Positions 18,421 through 27,782 of a DNA stretch of 64,000 nt are shown in pieces (the stretch's first letter is position 1; every line of letters begins with the position of its first letter). This DNA is from Palleronia abyssalis. GTDB taxonomy: Bacteria; Pseudomonadota; Alphaproteobacteria; Rhodobacterales; Rhodobacteraceae. The notes below the pieces were generated by a model. The model saw only the letters and a list, made by a program, of their open reading frames with translations, made no database searches and was not told the origin of the DNA. The position numbers and the translations under genes are program-made. Where the stretch lies: contig NZ_ONZF01000001.1 of NCBI RefSeq assembly GCF_900302445.1, positions 124,001 to 188,000 on the forward strand, given 5' to 3'.

Positions 18421-19375
18421 CGCCTCCCTCCTGCTGCTTCTGGTGGCCGGATGCGGCGTGGTCGTCGACCGCCGGGCCGAGGCGCGTGCCGAAACCTCAG
18501 AGCGCATGTATCCCCCCATCGGCCAGTTCGTCGAGGTTCGGGGCCGGCGCGTGCACTATGTGCAGGCCGGGGAAGGCCCGGATCTGGTGCTGATCCACGG
18601 GGCCAGCGGGAACCTGCGGGACTGGACCTTCGATTTCGTGGACCGGATCGCCCACAGGTATCGTGTCACCGTCTTTGACCGGCCCGGCCTTGGCTATACC
18701 GACCCCGATCCGGTCTATACCGGGGCCTTGGATGCCCGCGCGGAAGGTCCCGAAGCGCAGGCCGCCTTCCTGCACGAGGCCGCGACGCAGATTGGCATCG
18801 ACCAGGCGATCGTGTTGGGCCATTCCTTTGGCGGTTCCGTCGCGATGGCCTGGGCACTGAACCACGACCCAGCCGCGGTGGTGGTGGTCTCGGGCGCGAC
18901 GCAGCCTTGGCCGGGCGGGCTGGGCTTCATGTATCAGCTGACCGGCACATCCGTAGGCGGGGCAACGGTAGTGCCCCTGATCTCGGCCTTCGTGCCGCGC
19001 GGCTTGGTGAAATCGGCGATCGGATCGGTCTTTGCGCCCCAGAAGCCCCCCGAAGGGTACGAGGAGTATGTCGGCGCTGGCCTGACCCTGCGAACCCGTT
19101 CGTTCCGCACCAACGCCCAACAGGTCAAGACTCTGCGGCCTCACCTGGTTCGGATGTCGCAGGTTTACGGCACCCTCGACCTGCCGGTCGAGATTGTCCA
19201 CGGCACGGCAGATGACGTCGTGCCCATCGACATCCACTCCGAACGGCTGGCCGAACAGGTGCCGGGGGCCAATCTGGTTGCCTTGGACGGTATCGGCCAC
19301 ATGCCCCAACATGCAGCGACCGACGCCGTTATCGCCGCGATCGACCGCGCCGCGGAACGGGCCGGATTGCGCTAG
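18395..19375 (+). CDS. Alpha/beta hydrolase, predicted lipoprotein
   Basis: A 326-residue alpha/beta-hydrolase-fold enzyme. The N-terminus ([20 protein letters not shown]) is a lipoprotein signal with the lipobox VAGC, so the mature protein should be acylated and envelope-anchored. The fold shows the oxyanion region LIHGASGN, the nucleophile elbow GHSFGGS, and the catalytic Asp and His near the C-terminus ([11 protein letters not shown] and GIGHMPQH). The start at 18395 lies inside the metA 3' end, implying coupled expression. The substrate is unknown; esterase or haloalkane-dehalogenase-like activities are family options. Confidence 0.85.
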   Translation: MTSKKSVLSASLLLLLVAGCGVVVDRRAEARAETSERMYPPIGQFVEVRGRRVHYVQAGEGPDLVLIHGASGNLRDWTFDFVDRIAHRYRVTVFDRPGLGYTDPDPVYTGALDARAEGPEAQAAFLHEAATQIGIDQAIVLGHSFGGSVAMAWALNHDPAAVVVVSGATQPWPGGLGFMYQLTGTSVGGATVVPLISAFVPRGLVKSAIGSVFAPQKPPEGYEEYVGAGLTLRTRSFRTNAQQVKTLRPHLVRMSQVYGTLDLPVEIVHGTADDVVPIDIHSERLAEQVPGANLVALDGIGHMPQHAATDAVIAAIDRAAERAGLR

Positions 19376-19418
19376 CCCGGCACGAACCCTAGGTTGCACG
19401 AACCCTCAGGAGACCGCC

Positions 19419-20297
19419 ATGCCCCTGCCCTTCGACGGCGCGATCAGTGCTTTTTACCAGACCGCGCCCGATAGCGTCCGGGATGCCATCGGCGGGCGCG
19501 ATGCCAAGCGGATCATCACGGCGGGCTATCCCTACGACACCCGCATGAACAAGAAAGAGTACGAGGCGACTCTCCAGGCCCTGCAGCACGAGCTTGTCCG
19601 CCTGCAAGCCGATGTGCAGGCCACCGGCAAGCGCTTGGTCGTGCTGTTCGAGGGGCGCGACGCGGCCGGGAAAGGCGGCGCAATCGAGCGGTTCCGCCAG
19701 AACATGAACCCGCGCGTCGCCCGCACCGTCGCCCTGCCCGCGCCGACCGAACGCCAGCAGCGCCAGTGGTATTTCCAGCGTTACGTCTCCGAGCTTCCGG
19801 CCGGGGGCGAAATCGTCCTGTTCGACAGGTCCTGGTACAATCGCGCCGTGGTCGAGAAGGTGTTCGGATACACCACCGACGCCGACCGGGCGCGTTTCTT
19901 CGACCAAGTCGTCCCGTTCGAGAAGATGCTGGTCGATGACGGGATCATACTGGTGAAAATCTGGCTGACCGTGGGCCGAGCCGAGCAACTTCGCCGTTTC
20001 CTGGACCGCGAAGCGGATCCCCTGAAGCAGTGGAAGCTGTCCCGGATCGATGTCGAGGGGTTGTCGCGATGGGACGCCTATACCGACGCCATCGAAGAGA
20101 CGTTCAACAGGACCCATTCGCACCACGCCCCGTGGACGGTAATCCGCGCCGACGACAAGCGGCGCGCCCGGATCGCCGCAATTCGCGCCGTGCTGTCCCA
20201 CGTGGATTACGAGGGACGGGACGCCGATCTCGCGGCCGTCCCGGACCCCGCAATCTCCGGCGGGCCAGATATCTGGGCACCCGACCGACATGCCTAA
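19419..20297 (+). CDS. ppk2: Polyphosphate kinase 2 (PPK2 family)
   Basis: Transfers phosphate between polyphosphate and nucleotides. The 292-residue protein has Walker [13 protein letters not shown], the lid region [25 protein letters not shown], and Walker [17 protein letters not shown], in the order and spacing of single-domain (class I-like) PPK2. Start chosen at the ATG 19419 after CAGGAGA; the longer frame overlaps the hydrolase gene. It overlaps the following TetR gene by 8 bp, so the two are probably co-transcribed. Direction of the reaction (NDP or NMP phosphorylation) cannot be told from sequence alone. Confidence 0.93.
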   Translation: MPLPFDGAISAFYQTAPDSVRDAIGGRDAKRIITAGYPYDTRMNKKEYEATLQALQHELVRLQADVQATGKRLVVLFEGRDAAGKGGAIERFRQNMNPRVARTVALPAPTERQQRQWYFQRYVSELPAGGEIVLFDRSWYNRAVVEKVFGYTTDADRARFFDQVVPFEKMLVDDGIILVKIWLTVGRAEQLRRFLDREADPLKQWKLSRIDVEGLSRWDAYTDAIEETFNRTHSHHAPWTVIRADDKRRARIAAIRAVLSHVDYEGRDADLAAVPDPAISGGPDIWAPDRHA

Positions 20298-20907
20298 ACG
20301 CGGTTACCATCACGGAAATCTGGCGCAGGCGCTCGTGGACGCCACCCTTTTGTTGATCGAGAAGAAGGGACCCACTGGCTTCACGGTGTCCGAAGCCGCC
20401 AAGGATGCTGGCGTGACGCCCGCGGCAGTGTATCGCCACTTCGACGGGCGTGACGGTTTGATCGCCGAATGCGCCCGACAGGGATACGAGGTCTTCGCGG
20501 ATCGCATGGAGGAAGCCTATGCCCGTGGTCTGCCCTCGGCCATGCGGGCATTCTCCGAAACCGGCCGGGCCTATCTGGAGTTCGCCCGAAAGAATCCCGG
20601 GCACTACGTCGCCATGTTCGAAAGCGGGATCTCTGTCACGCGTTCGCCAGAATTGCACAGCGTCGCCACCCGGGCGAACGGCGTCCTCGAACGGGCGGCT
20701 GCGGCTTTGTCAGAGCACATCCCGGTCGAGAAGCGTCCTCCGCCTTCGATGTTCGCCAGCCATATTTGGGCGATGAGTCACGGGGTCGTCGAGTTGTTCG
20801 CCCGAAATTCACCGGGCACGAACGTCGCCTTTCCGCCCGAAGATTTGCTGGAAACCGGGATCGGCATCTATCTGCGTGGACTGGGATTGATCCCGCCTGA
20901 CAGCTAG
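20290..20907 (+). CDS. TetR/AcrR-family transcriptional regulator
   Basis: A 205-residue regulator. The N-terminal HTH reads [32 protein letters not shown], the TetR pattern, after the basic start [11 protein letters not shown]. The remaining ~140 residues are a WHG-type ligand-binding domain ([16 protein letters not shown]). It overlaps ppk2 by 8 bp and ends convergently over the stop of a minus-strand micro-ORF. Its target may be the ppk2 unit itself; no operator was identified. Confidence 0.9.
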   Translation: MPKRGYHHGNLAQALVDATLLLIEKKGPTGFTVSEAAKDAGVTPAAVYRHFDGRDGLIAECARQGYEVFADRMEEAYARGLPSAMRAFSETGRAYLEFARKNPGHYVAMFESGISVTRSPELHSVATRANGVLERAAAALSEHIPVEKRPPPSMFASHIWAMSHGVVELFARNSPGTNVAFPPEDLLETGIGIYLRGLGLIPPDS

Positions 20908-21098
20908 GCTTTGGGCCGGGTGGGCGCCATGGGTTCCCTTGGCATGACGGGCGTCCCGGGCACCATTCCGCGGGACGTGACCCCGACACCTTTCTTGGCG
21001 ACCTGCGCGACGGTGCAAGCGGCCAGAACGCCGGTCAGGCCTATCGCGACCCCAACGGTGCCATGAACGGCCCCGAGCGCGGCAAGACGCAGGATCAT
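20904..21098 (-). CDS. Small hypothetical membrane protein (64 aa)
   Basis: A 64-residue ORF with one hydrophobic helix near residues 8-34 (VGVAIGLTGVLAACTVAQVA) followed by a basic, Pro-rich tail. Its ATG overlaps the stop of the preceding 42-residue ORF as ATGA, a sign of coupled translation, and it ends exactly over the convergent TetR stop. I do not recognise a family. Real coding status is supported by coupling and packing, not by homology. Confidence 0.5.
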   Translation of the reverse strand: MILRLAALGAVHGTVGVAIGLTGVLAACTVAQVAKKGVGVTSRGMVPGTPVMPREPMAPTRPKA

Positions 21099-21223
21099 CG
21101 CTTAGGCTCCAATGCAAGGGCCGTATGCGCAGCGACGGCCAACCCCGTTCCAAGGGCAAGTCCTATGCCTACGCCGAGGACCGAGGCCCCTACTGCGACA
21201 AAACTGTTGATTGGATTCAGCAT
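21095..21223 (-). CDS. Micro-ORF, predicted single-helix membrane peptide (42 aa)
   Basis: A 42-residue ORF starting ATG at 21221-21223 behind a good ribosome site (GGGAGAGAG). It is almost entirely a Gly/Ala/Val-rich hydrophobic helix (residues 8-32, with GVGIGLALGTGL) with a short basic end. The stop overlaps the start of the 64-residue ORF. It lies 71 bp downstream of a response-regulator gene on the same strand. The Gly-rich helix resembles those of small membrane-active peptides, but no function can be assigned. Confidence 0.5.
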   Translation of the reverse strand: MLNPINSFVAVGASVLGVGIGLALGTGLAVAAHTALALEPKR

Positions 21224-21294
21224 GTTCTCTCTCCCGATGCTTGGAGAGACAACCTGCGTTCGCCGGCTTGGGGTTCTGCGGCAAATTGCCTTCG

Positions 21295-21672
21295 TTAGTC
21301 CGCCAGCTCGGCCTCGATCGTTCGCAAGAGGTGCTTGGTCGCGACGGGCTTGCCCAGCCGTGTCGTTCCGACCAGCGTGTCAGGAACGTCGATGGTGGCT
21401 TCGGAATACCCTGTCAGGAAGAACAATGGGATATTGCGGTGCCGAAGCTCTTTTGCGATGCCGAAGCTATCCGTATCACGGCCCAGATGGACGTCCAGAA
21501 TTGCGATATCGGGCGTCTCGCGCGTCAGCAAATCGAATGCCTCTGCCTCGTTGCGCACGGGTCCGCTGACGGTATAGCCTTGATCCTGCAAGGACATCGC
21601 GATGTCCATTGCTATCAGGGTATCGTCTTCAACCAACAAGATACGTTTACCCTGCAACTGCCTGAACTCCAT
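21295..21672 (-). CDS. Single-domain response regulator (CheY-like receiver)
   Basis: A 125-residue receiver domain without an output domain. The acidic pocket is E15-D16-D17 (ILLVEDD), the phospho-acceptor is Asp60 (AILDVHLG), the switch Thr is T87 (FFLTGYS) and the conserved Lys is K108 (LGKPV), so it should be phosphorylatable. Start taken at the ATG 21672; an in-frame TTG seven codons upstream is an alternative. No histidine kinase is adjacent. Stand-alone receivers of this type in alphaproteobacteria often act in phosphorelays with HWE/HisKA2-type kinases, which is inference. Confidence 0.9.
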   Translation of the reverse strand: MEFRQLQGKRILLVEDDTLIAMDIAMSLQDQGYTVSGPVRNEAEAFDLLTRETPDIAILDVHLGRDTDSFGIAKELRHRNIPLFFLTGYSEATIDVPDTLVGTTRLGKPVATKHLLRTIEAELAD

Positions 21673-21819
21673 GCAGACTACAACAAACGGCAAGACTAAA
21701 GCGTCCCTGCCCCCCGGGAACTATTCTACGCTAAGTTGAATGCCCTTTGCATGGAACCCAGAAAGTTCCACGAAATGAAAATATTCTACTCTTCAGAGGG
21801 AAGGGTAACCCCACAAAGG

Positions 21820-21854
21820 AAAAAGCAGGACCGCCTCCTCCCTAGCGGTCCTGC
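21820..21854 (-). terminator. Intrinsic terminator downstream of tig
   Basis: On the minus strand, GCAGGACCGC (21854-21845) pairs with GCGGTCCTGC (21834-21825), a perfect 10-bp stem with a 10-nt loop, followed by a run of five T (21824-21820). It lies ~50 bp after the tig stop. Confidence 0.9.
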
Positions 21855-21901
21855 CCATCGCTCGACCGCAGCCGAGCGTCGAAGATGTCGCTGCCGGAAG
21901 A

Positions 21902-23239
21902 CTATTCCAGCGCGTCTTCTTCTTCCATAGCTTCGACGGCTTTCTGAAGCTCGTCCTTGGTCACGAAATTTTCCGAAACCTGCGCTTGGTCGAAGATGAA
22001 GTCAACGACCTTGTCCTCGAACAAGGGCGCCTGGATCTGCTGGCGCATCTGCGGGTTCTGCTGAACGAATTCAAAGAACTGCCGCTCTTGCCCGGGGTAC
22101 TGACGGGCTTGGTTCATCACGGCTTGGGTCATTTCGGCATCGCTGACCTGGATCTCGTTCTTGCGTCCAAGCTCGGCAAGAAGCAGTCCCAGACGCACGC
22201 GGCGCTCGGCCAGTTTCATGTGCTCGTCGGTCGGCTCGACCTTCTCGTGATCATGCCCCTGAACGTCGGGGTTTTCCTCGTGCCACAATTGGTGGGCGAT
22301 CTGATCGGCCTCGGCCTGAACCAAGCTCGGAGGCAGGTCGAACGAGACCTTGTCATCCAGGATATCCAGTAGGCGCCGCTTCATCACCGCGCGGGCAGCC
22401 TGGCCATATTCAGCGGACAGACGTTCGCGAATCTGACCTTTCAGACCTTCAAGATCCTCGGCGCCATAGTTCTTGGCCATGTCGTCGTCGATCTCGGCCT
22501 GTTTGGGCGCCTTCACTTCTTTCACGGTCGTCGCGAAGGAGGCTTCCTTGCCAGCCAGATGCGCGGCCTGATAATCCTCGGGGAACGAGACCTTGACCTC
22601 GATCTCGTCGCCGGCCTTGGCGCCTTTCAGCTGTTCCTCAAACCCGGGGATGAAGCTGTTCGAGCCCAGAACCAACGGGTAATCTTCGGCAGTTCCGCCT
22701 TCGAACACCTCGCCATCGACCGAGCCGGTGAAGTCGATCACCACCTGATCGCCGTCTTCCGCGGCGCCGTCCTTGGCGTCATAGGATTTCGCGTTCTCGG
22801 CCAGCGATTGCAGCGCCTCGTCCACGGCCTCTTCGTCGGGGGTGACGACCATCTTCTCGATCTCGATCTCGGACGCGTCGAAATCCGGAATCTCGGGCAG
22901 CTTTTCGTAGTTCAGGTCGACCTGGACATCGTCGCCCTTCTGCCAGTTCTCGTTGGCCATCTTGACGTCGGGCTGCATCGCGGGACGGTCGCCGGTCTCC
23001 TCGAAATGCTGGTTCATCGCGCCATCGACGGCTTCCTGCATCGACTCGCCCAGCAGACGCTCGCCGAACTGCTTCTTCAGCAGTGCCATCGGGACCTTGC
23101 CCTTGCGGAAGCCCTTCATCTCGACGTCGGGCTGCGCCTCGGCCAGTTTCTGGTTTACCTTAGCGTCGAGCTCATCGGCGGTGACGGTGATCTTGTAGCC
23201 GCGCTTCAGCCCTTCGTTGACGGTCTCTGTGACCTGCAT
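21902..23239 (-). CDS. tig: Trigger factor, ribosome-associated chaperone
   Basis: Folds nascent chains at the ribosome exit. The 445-residue protein starts [19 protein letters not shown]. The ribosome-docking signature GFRKGKVP lies near residues 44-51. The FKBP-like peptidyl-prolyl isomerase domain (residues ~155-240) includes [21 protein letters not shown] and [18 protein letters not shown] long helical C-terminal domain ends in an acidic tail (MEEEDALE). Length is normal. It has its own terminator. Confidence 0.96.
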   Translation of the reverse strand: MQVTETVNEGLKRGYKITVTADELDAKVNQKLAEAQPDVEMKGFRKGKVPMALLKKQFGERLLGESMQEAVDGAMNQHFEETGDRPAMQPDVKMANENWQKGDDVQVDLNYEKLPEIPDFDASEIEIEKMVVTPDEEAVDEALQSLAENAKSYDAKDGAAEDGDQVVIDFTGSVDGEVFEGGTAEDYPLVLGSNSFIPGFEEQLKGAKAGDEIEVKVSFPEDYQAAHLAGKEASFATTVKEVKAPKQAEIDDDMAKNYGAEDLEGLKGQIRERLSAEYGQAARAVMKRRLLDILDDKVSFDLPPSLVQAEADQIAHQLWHEENPDVQGHDHEKVEPTDEHMKLAERRVRLGLLLAELGRKNEIQVSDAEMTQAVMNQARQYPGQERQFFEFVQQNPQMRQQIQAPLFEDKVVDFIFDQAQVSENFVTKDELQKAVEAMEEEDALE

Positions 23240-23347
23240 ATCGCCCTCTTGTCATCTAAAAACGGTCCGGCGCCGGAGGACCGGCGCGCGATTTCGCCGT
23301 CTCTTACGGTGCCGTGCCCTGTACTGCAAGGTGATGCCGACAGAGGA

Positions 23348-23432
23348 TGGTGCGGGTGAAGGGACTCGAACCCCCACGCCTTGCGGCGCCAGAACCTAAA
23401 TCTGGTGCGTCTACCAATTCCGCCACACCCGC
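23348..23432 (-). tRNA. tRNA-Leu (anticodon UAG)
   Basis: On the minus strand the 5' acceptor arm GCGGGTG (23432-23426) pairs with CACCCGC (23358-23352), followed by discriminator A and an encoded CCA. The anticodon arm is CCAGA-TTTAGGT-TCTGG, giving anticodon TAG (Leu). A long variable arm between the anticodon and T arms is as expected for a class II leucine tRNA, and the T-loop reads GTTCGAGTC. Total 85 nt including CCA. Confidence 0.97.
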
Positions 23433-23583
23433 ACGCGTCCGGCGGTGCCGGGATCGCGGGCCGTGCTTAACGTAGCCGCGCTTCGGATGCGAGAGGCAAT
23501 TCGACAAGAAATGGGACCGCGGGCAACCCAATTTCGCCACAATCCCGCGCCATTCCCTTACTCATCGGAATGGAGCATGATTG

Positions 23584-24051
23584 ATGACCCAAACGCGTCC
23601 CGCAGCCCATAAAACCACGGTCCAGACCGGCCTGACCGCCGGCGTTCGCATCATGACGTTGGAAGGTCCGGTCGGGATCGAAGACCTCCAGACCGGCGAC
23701 CGGATCGTCACCCGACAGGGGTTGAGGGTTCTGCGCGCTGTGCGGGTCCAGGAACGCGAGGCTGCGAAGCTTGTCACGATCAACGCGTCGGTGCTTGGGC
23801 ATGATCGGCCCGAAGCGCCGATCACGGTTGCTGCTGACCAGCCGATTCTCCTGCGCGACTGGCGGGCCAAGGCCCTCTATGGTCAGAAGACGGCGATGGT
23901 CGCCGCTCACCGCCTTGTCGACGGCGACTACATCACGGCCACCACGGTCAGCGATCTGCGAACCTTCGTCCTCGTCTTCGACACGCCTCAGATCATCTAT
24001 GCCGAAGGCACGGAATTTCCGATGGGCACCACTGCCGATGAGGCAGCCTGA
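23584..24051 (+). CDS. Degenerate Hint-domain protein lacking the catalytic cysteine
   Basis: A 155-residue protein that aligns by eye along the Hint_2 domain of the protein at 4013-5065. TGLTAGVRIMT matches CFASGTPIRT, GIEDLQTGDRIVTRQG matches RVEELFPGDMIQTADHG, and FVLVFDTPQIIYAEGTE matches HHLLFDGHELVEACG. The nucleophilic Cys is replaced by Gly16, the QHR histidine block is replaced by DQP, the HH and GHE histidines are gone, and the protein contains no cysteine. It keeps an intact frame with normal codon use, so it is probably a functional non-catalytic relative rather than a pseudogene. Start at ATG 23584; the preceding in-frame TTG is less likely. Confidence 0.7.
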   Translation: MTQTRPAAHKTTVQTGLTAGVRIMTLEGPVGIEDLQTGDRIVTRQGLRVLRAVRVQEREAAKLVTINASVLGHDRPEAPITVAADQPILLRDWRAKALYGQKTAMVAAHRLVDGDYITATTVSDLRTFVLVFDTPQIIYAEGTEFPMGTTADEAA

Positions 24052-24054
24052 AAC

Positions 24055-25179
24055 CTAGTTGCCAAGCGCTTGCAGGATGTCACCGGGGTACGAGACGACC
24101 CCACCTCCAACGGCCGCAGCCACGCCGGTCGTGCCAGGCGCACTCGTCGGCCAGCCCCGCAACACCCGTACAGCGAGATAAGCGAAGGCCTGTGCTTCCA
24201 TCTTGTCGCCGTCGAGGCCAATATCCTCGACCGGCAGGACGTCGACATTGGCCCCGGCGCGGATCATCTCCATCATCGTGGCATTCCGACGACCATCCCC
24301 GATAACCAAAAGGCGCGCGGGCATGCTGGGCAGATGTTCAAGCGCCAATACGACGGCCGCGGCAGCCGCGGCTGTTACCGTTGCACAGGCATCGGCGTCG
24401 GATAGCTCGCTCACCGCTTGTGATAGCCAACCGAAATCGGTCTCGATCAGCGACTTCGGCGGCATCTTGCGGAAATACCCGTCTGCCGCGAACTGGTCCA
24501 GAATACCGCCATCGGCTGCTCCACGGGCCGCCAGATCGCTCGCCGTGTCAAGATCCAGACCCGGGCGCGCCTGTATCAGATCCCGGATCAGTGCATTTGC
24601 AGGGCCAGTGTCGAGGGCAAGGCAGCCACCAGTATCTGACGGAATCTCTACCGTTGGATCGACGAAACTCAACCTGCCAATATCGCCCAAATCGACGATG
24701 ACCGCAGGCGCCATATTCCCCATATTTCGCAAAGCTGCGTGGTGGAAAAAGGGTATCAGAGGGGTTCCTTGCCCGCCCATTTCGATATCGGCCGAGCGGA
24801 AATCCCAAACGACGGGGATATCAAGCACATGCGCCAACAGCCGGCCATCGCCGATTTGGCAGCTGCCCCGTCCATGCGGCTCGTGCGCCGTCGTCAGCCC
24901 GTGAAACCCGACCAGATCGGCGCCTGGGATGGTGCTCAGAAGCTCGGCATGGACAGACTCAACCACTGCAGACGCCTCTTCCAGCTTATCCCAACGGCCC
25001 ATCGCTGCGGACAGAACCGCGCGTTCCTCCGGCTGAAAAGGGCGATGCGCGGTCTGACCGAATCCGAAGATCTGCGCCCCGTCGGTCAGCACCATGGCAG
25101 CATCGACACCGTTCAGGGACCGGTCAGGCGCCGCACCCAATGCCCAGATCGACCCGTCACGCAGCGCGTCCTTCAACAT
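24055..25179 (-). CDS. anmK: Anhydro-N-acetylmuramic acid kinase
   Basis: Phosphorylates and opens 1,6-anhydro-MurNAc released during peptidoglycan turnover, yielding MurNAc-6-phosphate for recycling. The 374-residue protein matches the AnmK layout: [16 protein letters not shown] at the N-terminus (the GxMSGTSxDG region, here altered), [43 protein letters not shown] and [16 protein letters not shown] [14 protein letters not shown]. The N-terminal ATP-loop reads [14 protein letters not shown] rather than the usual GTSLDG-type sequence, a mild deviation. Start at 25179; the gene is divergent from tyrS with 63 bp between starts. Confidence 0.9.
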   Translation of the reverse strand: MLKDALRDGSIWALGAAPDRSLNGVDAAMVLTDGAQIFGFGQTAHRPFQPEERAVLSAAMGRWDKLEEASAVVESVHAELLSTIPGADLVGFHGLTTAHEPHGRGSCQIGDGRLLAHVLDIPVVWDFRSADIEMGGQGTPLIPFFHHAALRNMGNMAPAVIVDLGDIGRLSFVDPTVEIPSDTGGCLALDTGPANALIRDLIQARPGLDLDTASDLAARGAADGGILDQFAADGYFRKMPPKSLIETDFGWLSQAVSELSDADACATVTAAAAAAVVLALEHLPSMPARLLVIGDGRRNATMMEMIRAGANVDVLPVEDIGLDGDKMEAQAFAYLAVRVLRGWPTSAPGTTGVAAAVGGGVVSYPGDILQALGN

Positions 25180-25242
25180 GGCTTTCCTCTGCCTGACCTG
25201 CCCGTTATAGCGGGGCGTGCCGGAAAATGGACCGAAACGACG

Positions 25243-26496
25243 ATGACCTACCAGCCGAAATCGGATTTTCTTCACGTAATGCACGAACGCGGCTTCGTCG
25301 CGGGCTGCACCGATCTGGAGGGGTTGGACGAACGCCTGCTGACCGGCACTGTCCCCGCCTATATCGGCTACGACGCTACGGCCAAATCTCTGCATGTCGG
25401 GCATCTGCTGAACATCATGATGTTACGCTGGCTACAGAAGACCGGCCATCAACCGATCACGCTGATGGGCGGTGGCACCACCAAGGTTGGCGATCCGTCC
25501 TTTCGCGCCGACGAACGCCCCTTGCTCGACGATGCCGCGATCCAAGAGAACATCGACGGGATGCAAGGCGTTTTCGCCAAGTATCTCGACTATGGCGACG
25601 GGCCGACCGACGCGCGGATGCTGAACAATGCGGAATGGCTGGACGGCCTGAACTACCTTGCCTTCCTGCGCGACATTGGCCGCCATTTCAGCGTGAACCG
25701 GATGCTGTCCTTCGAAAGCGTCAAATCGCGTCTGGATCGGGAGCAGTCGCTGTCGTTTCTGGAATTCAACTATATGATCCTGCAGGCTTACGACTTCCTC
25801 GAGCTGAACCGCCGTTATGGCTGCATGTTGCAGATGGGCGGATCCGACCAGTGGGGCAACATCGTCAATGGCATCGACCTGACCCGCCGCGTCGCCGAGA
25901 CGGAGATTTTCGGCCTGACCACCCCCCTTCTGACCACCAGCGACGGTCGCAAGATGGGAAAAAGCCAGGGCGGCGCCATCTGGCTGAACGCCGATATGCT
26001 GAGCCCTTACGAGTTCTGGCAGTTCTGGCGTAACACCACGGACGCCGATGTGGGCCGGTTCGCCAAGCTTTATACCGAGCTGCCGGTGGACGAATGCGAG
26101 CGCCTCGGCGCGTTGGAAGGCTCTGAGATCAACGAGGCCAAGGTGATTCTTGCCAACGAGGTCACTTCACTGTGCCACGGGCGCGCAGCAGCCGACGCAG
26201 CCCACGCCACGGCCCGCGAGGTCTTCGAACAGGGCGGCCTGGGTGAGGATCTGCCGACGCTCGCCCTGCCAGCGTCCGAAATCGGGGACGGGATCTCGAT
26301 CGTTCAACTCATCGTACGGTCCGGCCTCGCGAAATCCGGCAAGGAGGCGAAACGCCTCATCTCCGAAGGGGGCGCGCGGATCGACGACGATGCGGTGACC
26401 GATGCGGGGCTCATGATTCCGCCGGACCGCCTTGCCTCGCCCGTGAAGCTGAGTGCGGGTAAAAAGCGTCATGCCCGCGTGACGATGGAGGGCTGA
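25243..26496 (+). CDS. tyrS: Tyrosyl-tRNA synthetase
   Basis: Class I synthetase charging tRNA-Tyr. The 417-residue protein has the HIGH-type motif SLHVGHLL, the tyrosine-site segment [23 protein letters not shown], and the KMSKS-type motif [12 protein letters not shown]-terminal S4 RNA-binding domain ([18 protein letters not shown]) completes it. The start follows an in-frame open region, but [13 protein letters not shown] is the family N-terminus. Its TGA abuts the trpC ATG with no gap, so the genes are one transcription unit. Confidence 0.96.
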   Translation: MTYQPKSDFLHVMHERGFVAGCTDLEGLDERLLTGTVPAYIGYDATAKSLHVGHLLNIMMLRWLQKTGHQPITLMGGGTTKVGDPSFRADERPLLDDAAIQENIDGMQGVFAKYLDYGDGPTDARMLNNAEWLDGLNYLAFLRDIGRHFSVNRMLSFESVKSRLDREQSLSFLEFNYMILQAYDFLELNRRYGCMLQMGGSDQWGNIVNGIDLTRRVAETEIFGLTTPLLTTSDGRKMGKSQGGAIWLNADMLSPYEFWQFWRNTTDADVGRFAKLYTELPVDECERLGALEGSEINEAKVILANEVTSLCHGRAAADAAHATAREVFEQGGLGEDLPTLALPASEIGDGISIVQLIVRSGLAKSGKEAKRLISEGGARIDDDAVTDAGLMIPPDRLASPVKLSAGKKRHARVTMEG

Positions 26497-27306
26497 ATGG
26501 CGACAGTTCTGGACCGGATCAAGGCGTACAAGCTGGATGAAGTCGCGGCACGCAAGGCGGCGCGCCCCTTTTCCGATATCGACGCGGATGCACGCGCGGC
26601 CGGACCCGTGCGCGGCTTCGGCGCCGCGCTGGATCGGCACGCAACTGATGGATATGGCCTGATTGCCGAGGTCAAGAAGGCCAGTCCCTCGAAGGGCCTG
26701 ATCCGCGCAGACTTCGATCCGGCGAAAATTGCCCGGGCTTACGAGACCGGCGGTGCGGCCTGCCTGTCGGTGCTTACCGATGCACCCTCCTTTCAGGGAC
26801 ACGAGGATTTTCTTGTTGCTGCAAGATCGGCGTGTAAGTTGCCGGTTTTGCGAAAGGATTTTCTCTATGACCCTTGGCAGGTTGCAGAAGCCCGGGCCAT
26901 TGGGGCGGATTGTATCCTGATCATCATGGCCAGCGTTCACGACGGACAGGCCGCGGAACTCGAAGCGGCTGCCGAGGATTATGGCATGGACGTTCTGATC
27001 GAGGTCCACGACGAGGTCGAGCTCGAGCGTGCGCATCGTCTTCGCTCCCGTTTGATGGGGGTAAACAACCGCGATCTGCACACGTTCGAAACGTCTCTTG
27101 ATGTGACGCGCCGCCTCTCGAACCAAGTCGAAGCAGAGCGTAGCGTCGTTTCGGAATCCGGGCTGTCCTCCGCAGCTGACCTGCATCGAATGGCGGATGT
27201 CGGTGTGCGACGGTTCCTGATTGGGGAAAGCCTGATGCGCCAGGACGATGTCGCTGCAGCGACGCGAACCATTCTGGCCGATCCCGTCCCAACCGGGGCA
27301 CTCTGA
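26497..27306 (+). CDS. trpC: Indole-3-glycerol phosphate synthase
   Basis: Converts CdRP to indole-3-glycerol phosphate in tryptophan synthesis. The 269-residue TIM barrel has the catalytic and binding segments [28 protein letters not shown] and VSESGLSS in family order. In many alphaproteobacteria trpC follows trpD; here the upstream gene is tyrS with zero spacing, and the downstream moaC-moeA-lexA order is retained. Stop overlaps the moaC start by one base (TGATG). Confidence 0.96.
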   Translation: MATVLDRIKAYKLDEVAARKAARPFSDIDADARAAGPVRGFGAALDRHATDGYGLIAEVKKASPSKGLIRADFDPAKIARAYETGGAACLSVLTDAPSFQGHEDFLVAARSACKLPVLRKDFLYDPWQVAEARAIGADCILIIMASVHDGQAAELEAAAEDYGMDVLIEVHDEVELERAHRLRSRLMGVNNRDLHTFETSLDVTRRLSNQVEAERSVVSESGLSSAADLHRMADVGVRRFLIGESLMRQDDVAAATRTILADPVPTGAL

Positions 27307-27782
27307 TGGCCCTGACCCATTTCGACGCCGAAGGCCACGCCCACATGGTCGATGTGTCGGATAAGCCTTCCACTGCTCGGGAAGCACGGGCTTCTGGTTG
27401 GGTGAAGATGTCTCCGGAAACCCTTGAAATGATTACCGAACGGCGCGCGAAGAAAGGCGACGTTTCGGGGGTGGCGCGCTTGGCAGGTATCATGGGGGCC
27501 AAGCGGACATCCGACCTGATTCCCCTATGCCACCCCCTGCCGATTACGAAGGTCACAGTTGATATCTATCCTGATCCTTCACTGCCGGGCTTGCAGGTCG
27601 TCGCGACGGTCAAGACCGCCGGCCAGACCGGGGTCGAAATGGAGGCATTGACCGCCGTCTCGACCGCGTGCCTGACGATCTACGATATGGTCAAGGCCGT
27701 CCAAAAGGATATGGAGATTGGGGGTATCCAACTTCTGTTCAAGGATGGTGGAAAATCAGGACGTTACGAGGCCGAGCGTTGA
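27306..27782 (+). CDS. moaC: Cyclic pyranopterin monophosphate synthase MoaC
   Basis: Acts with MoaA to form cyclic pyranopterin monophosphate, the first stable intermediate of molybdenum cofactor. The 158-residue protein shows [20 protein letters not shown], the [10 protein letters not shown] motif, [23 protein letters not shown] and the C-terminal [13 protein letters not shown], all highly conserved in MoaC. Sits between trpC and moeA with 1-bp and 4-bp overlaps. Confidence 0.97.
   Translation: MALTHFDAEGHAHMVDVSDKPSTAREARASGWVKMSPETLEMITERRAKKGDVSGVARLAGIMGAKRTSDLIPLCHPLPITKVTVDIYPDPSLPGLQVVATVKTAGQTGVEMEALTAVSTACLTIYDMVKAVQKDMEIGGIQLLFKDGGKSGRYEAER

Noticed and set aside
23433..23583. 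Promoter for tRNA-Leu
   Set aside because: A TTGCCT and a TACGTT exist on the minus strand but with 19-bp spacing; too weak to call.
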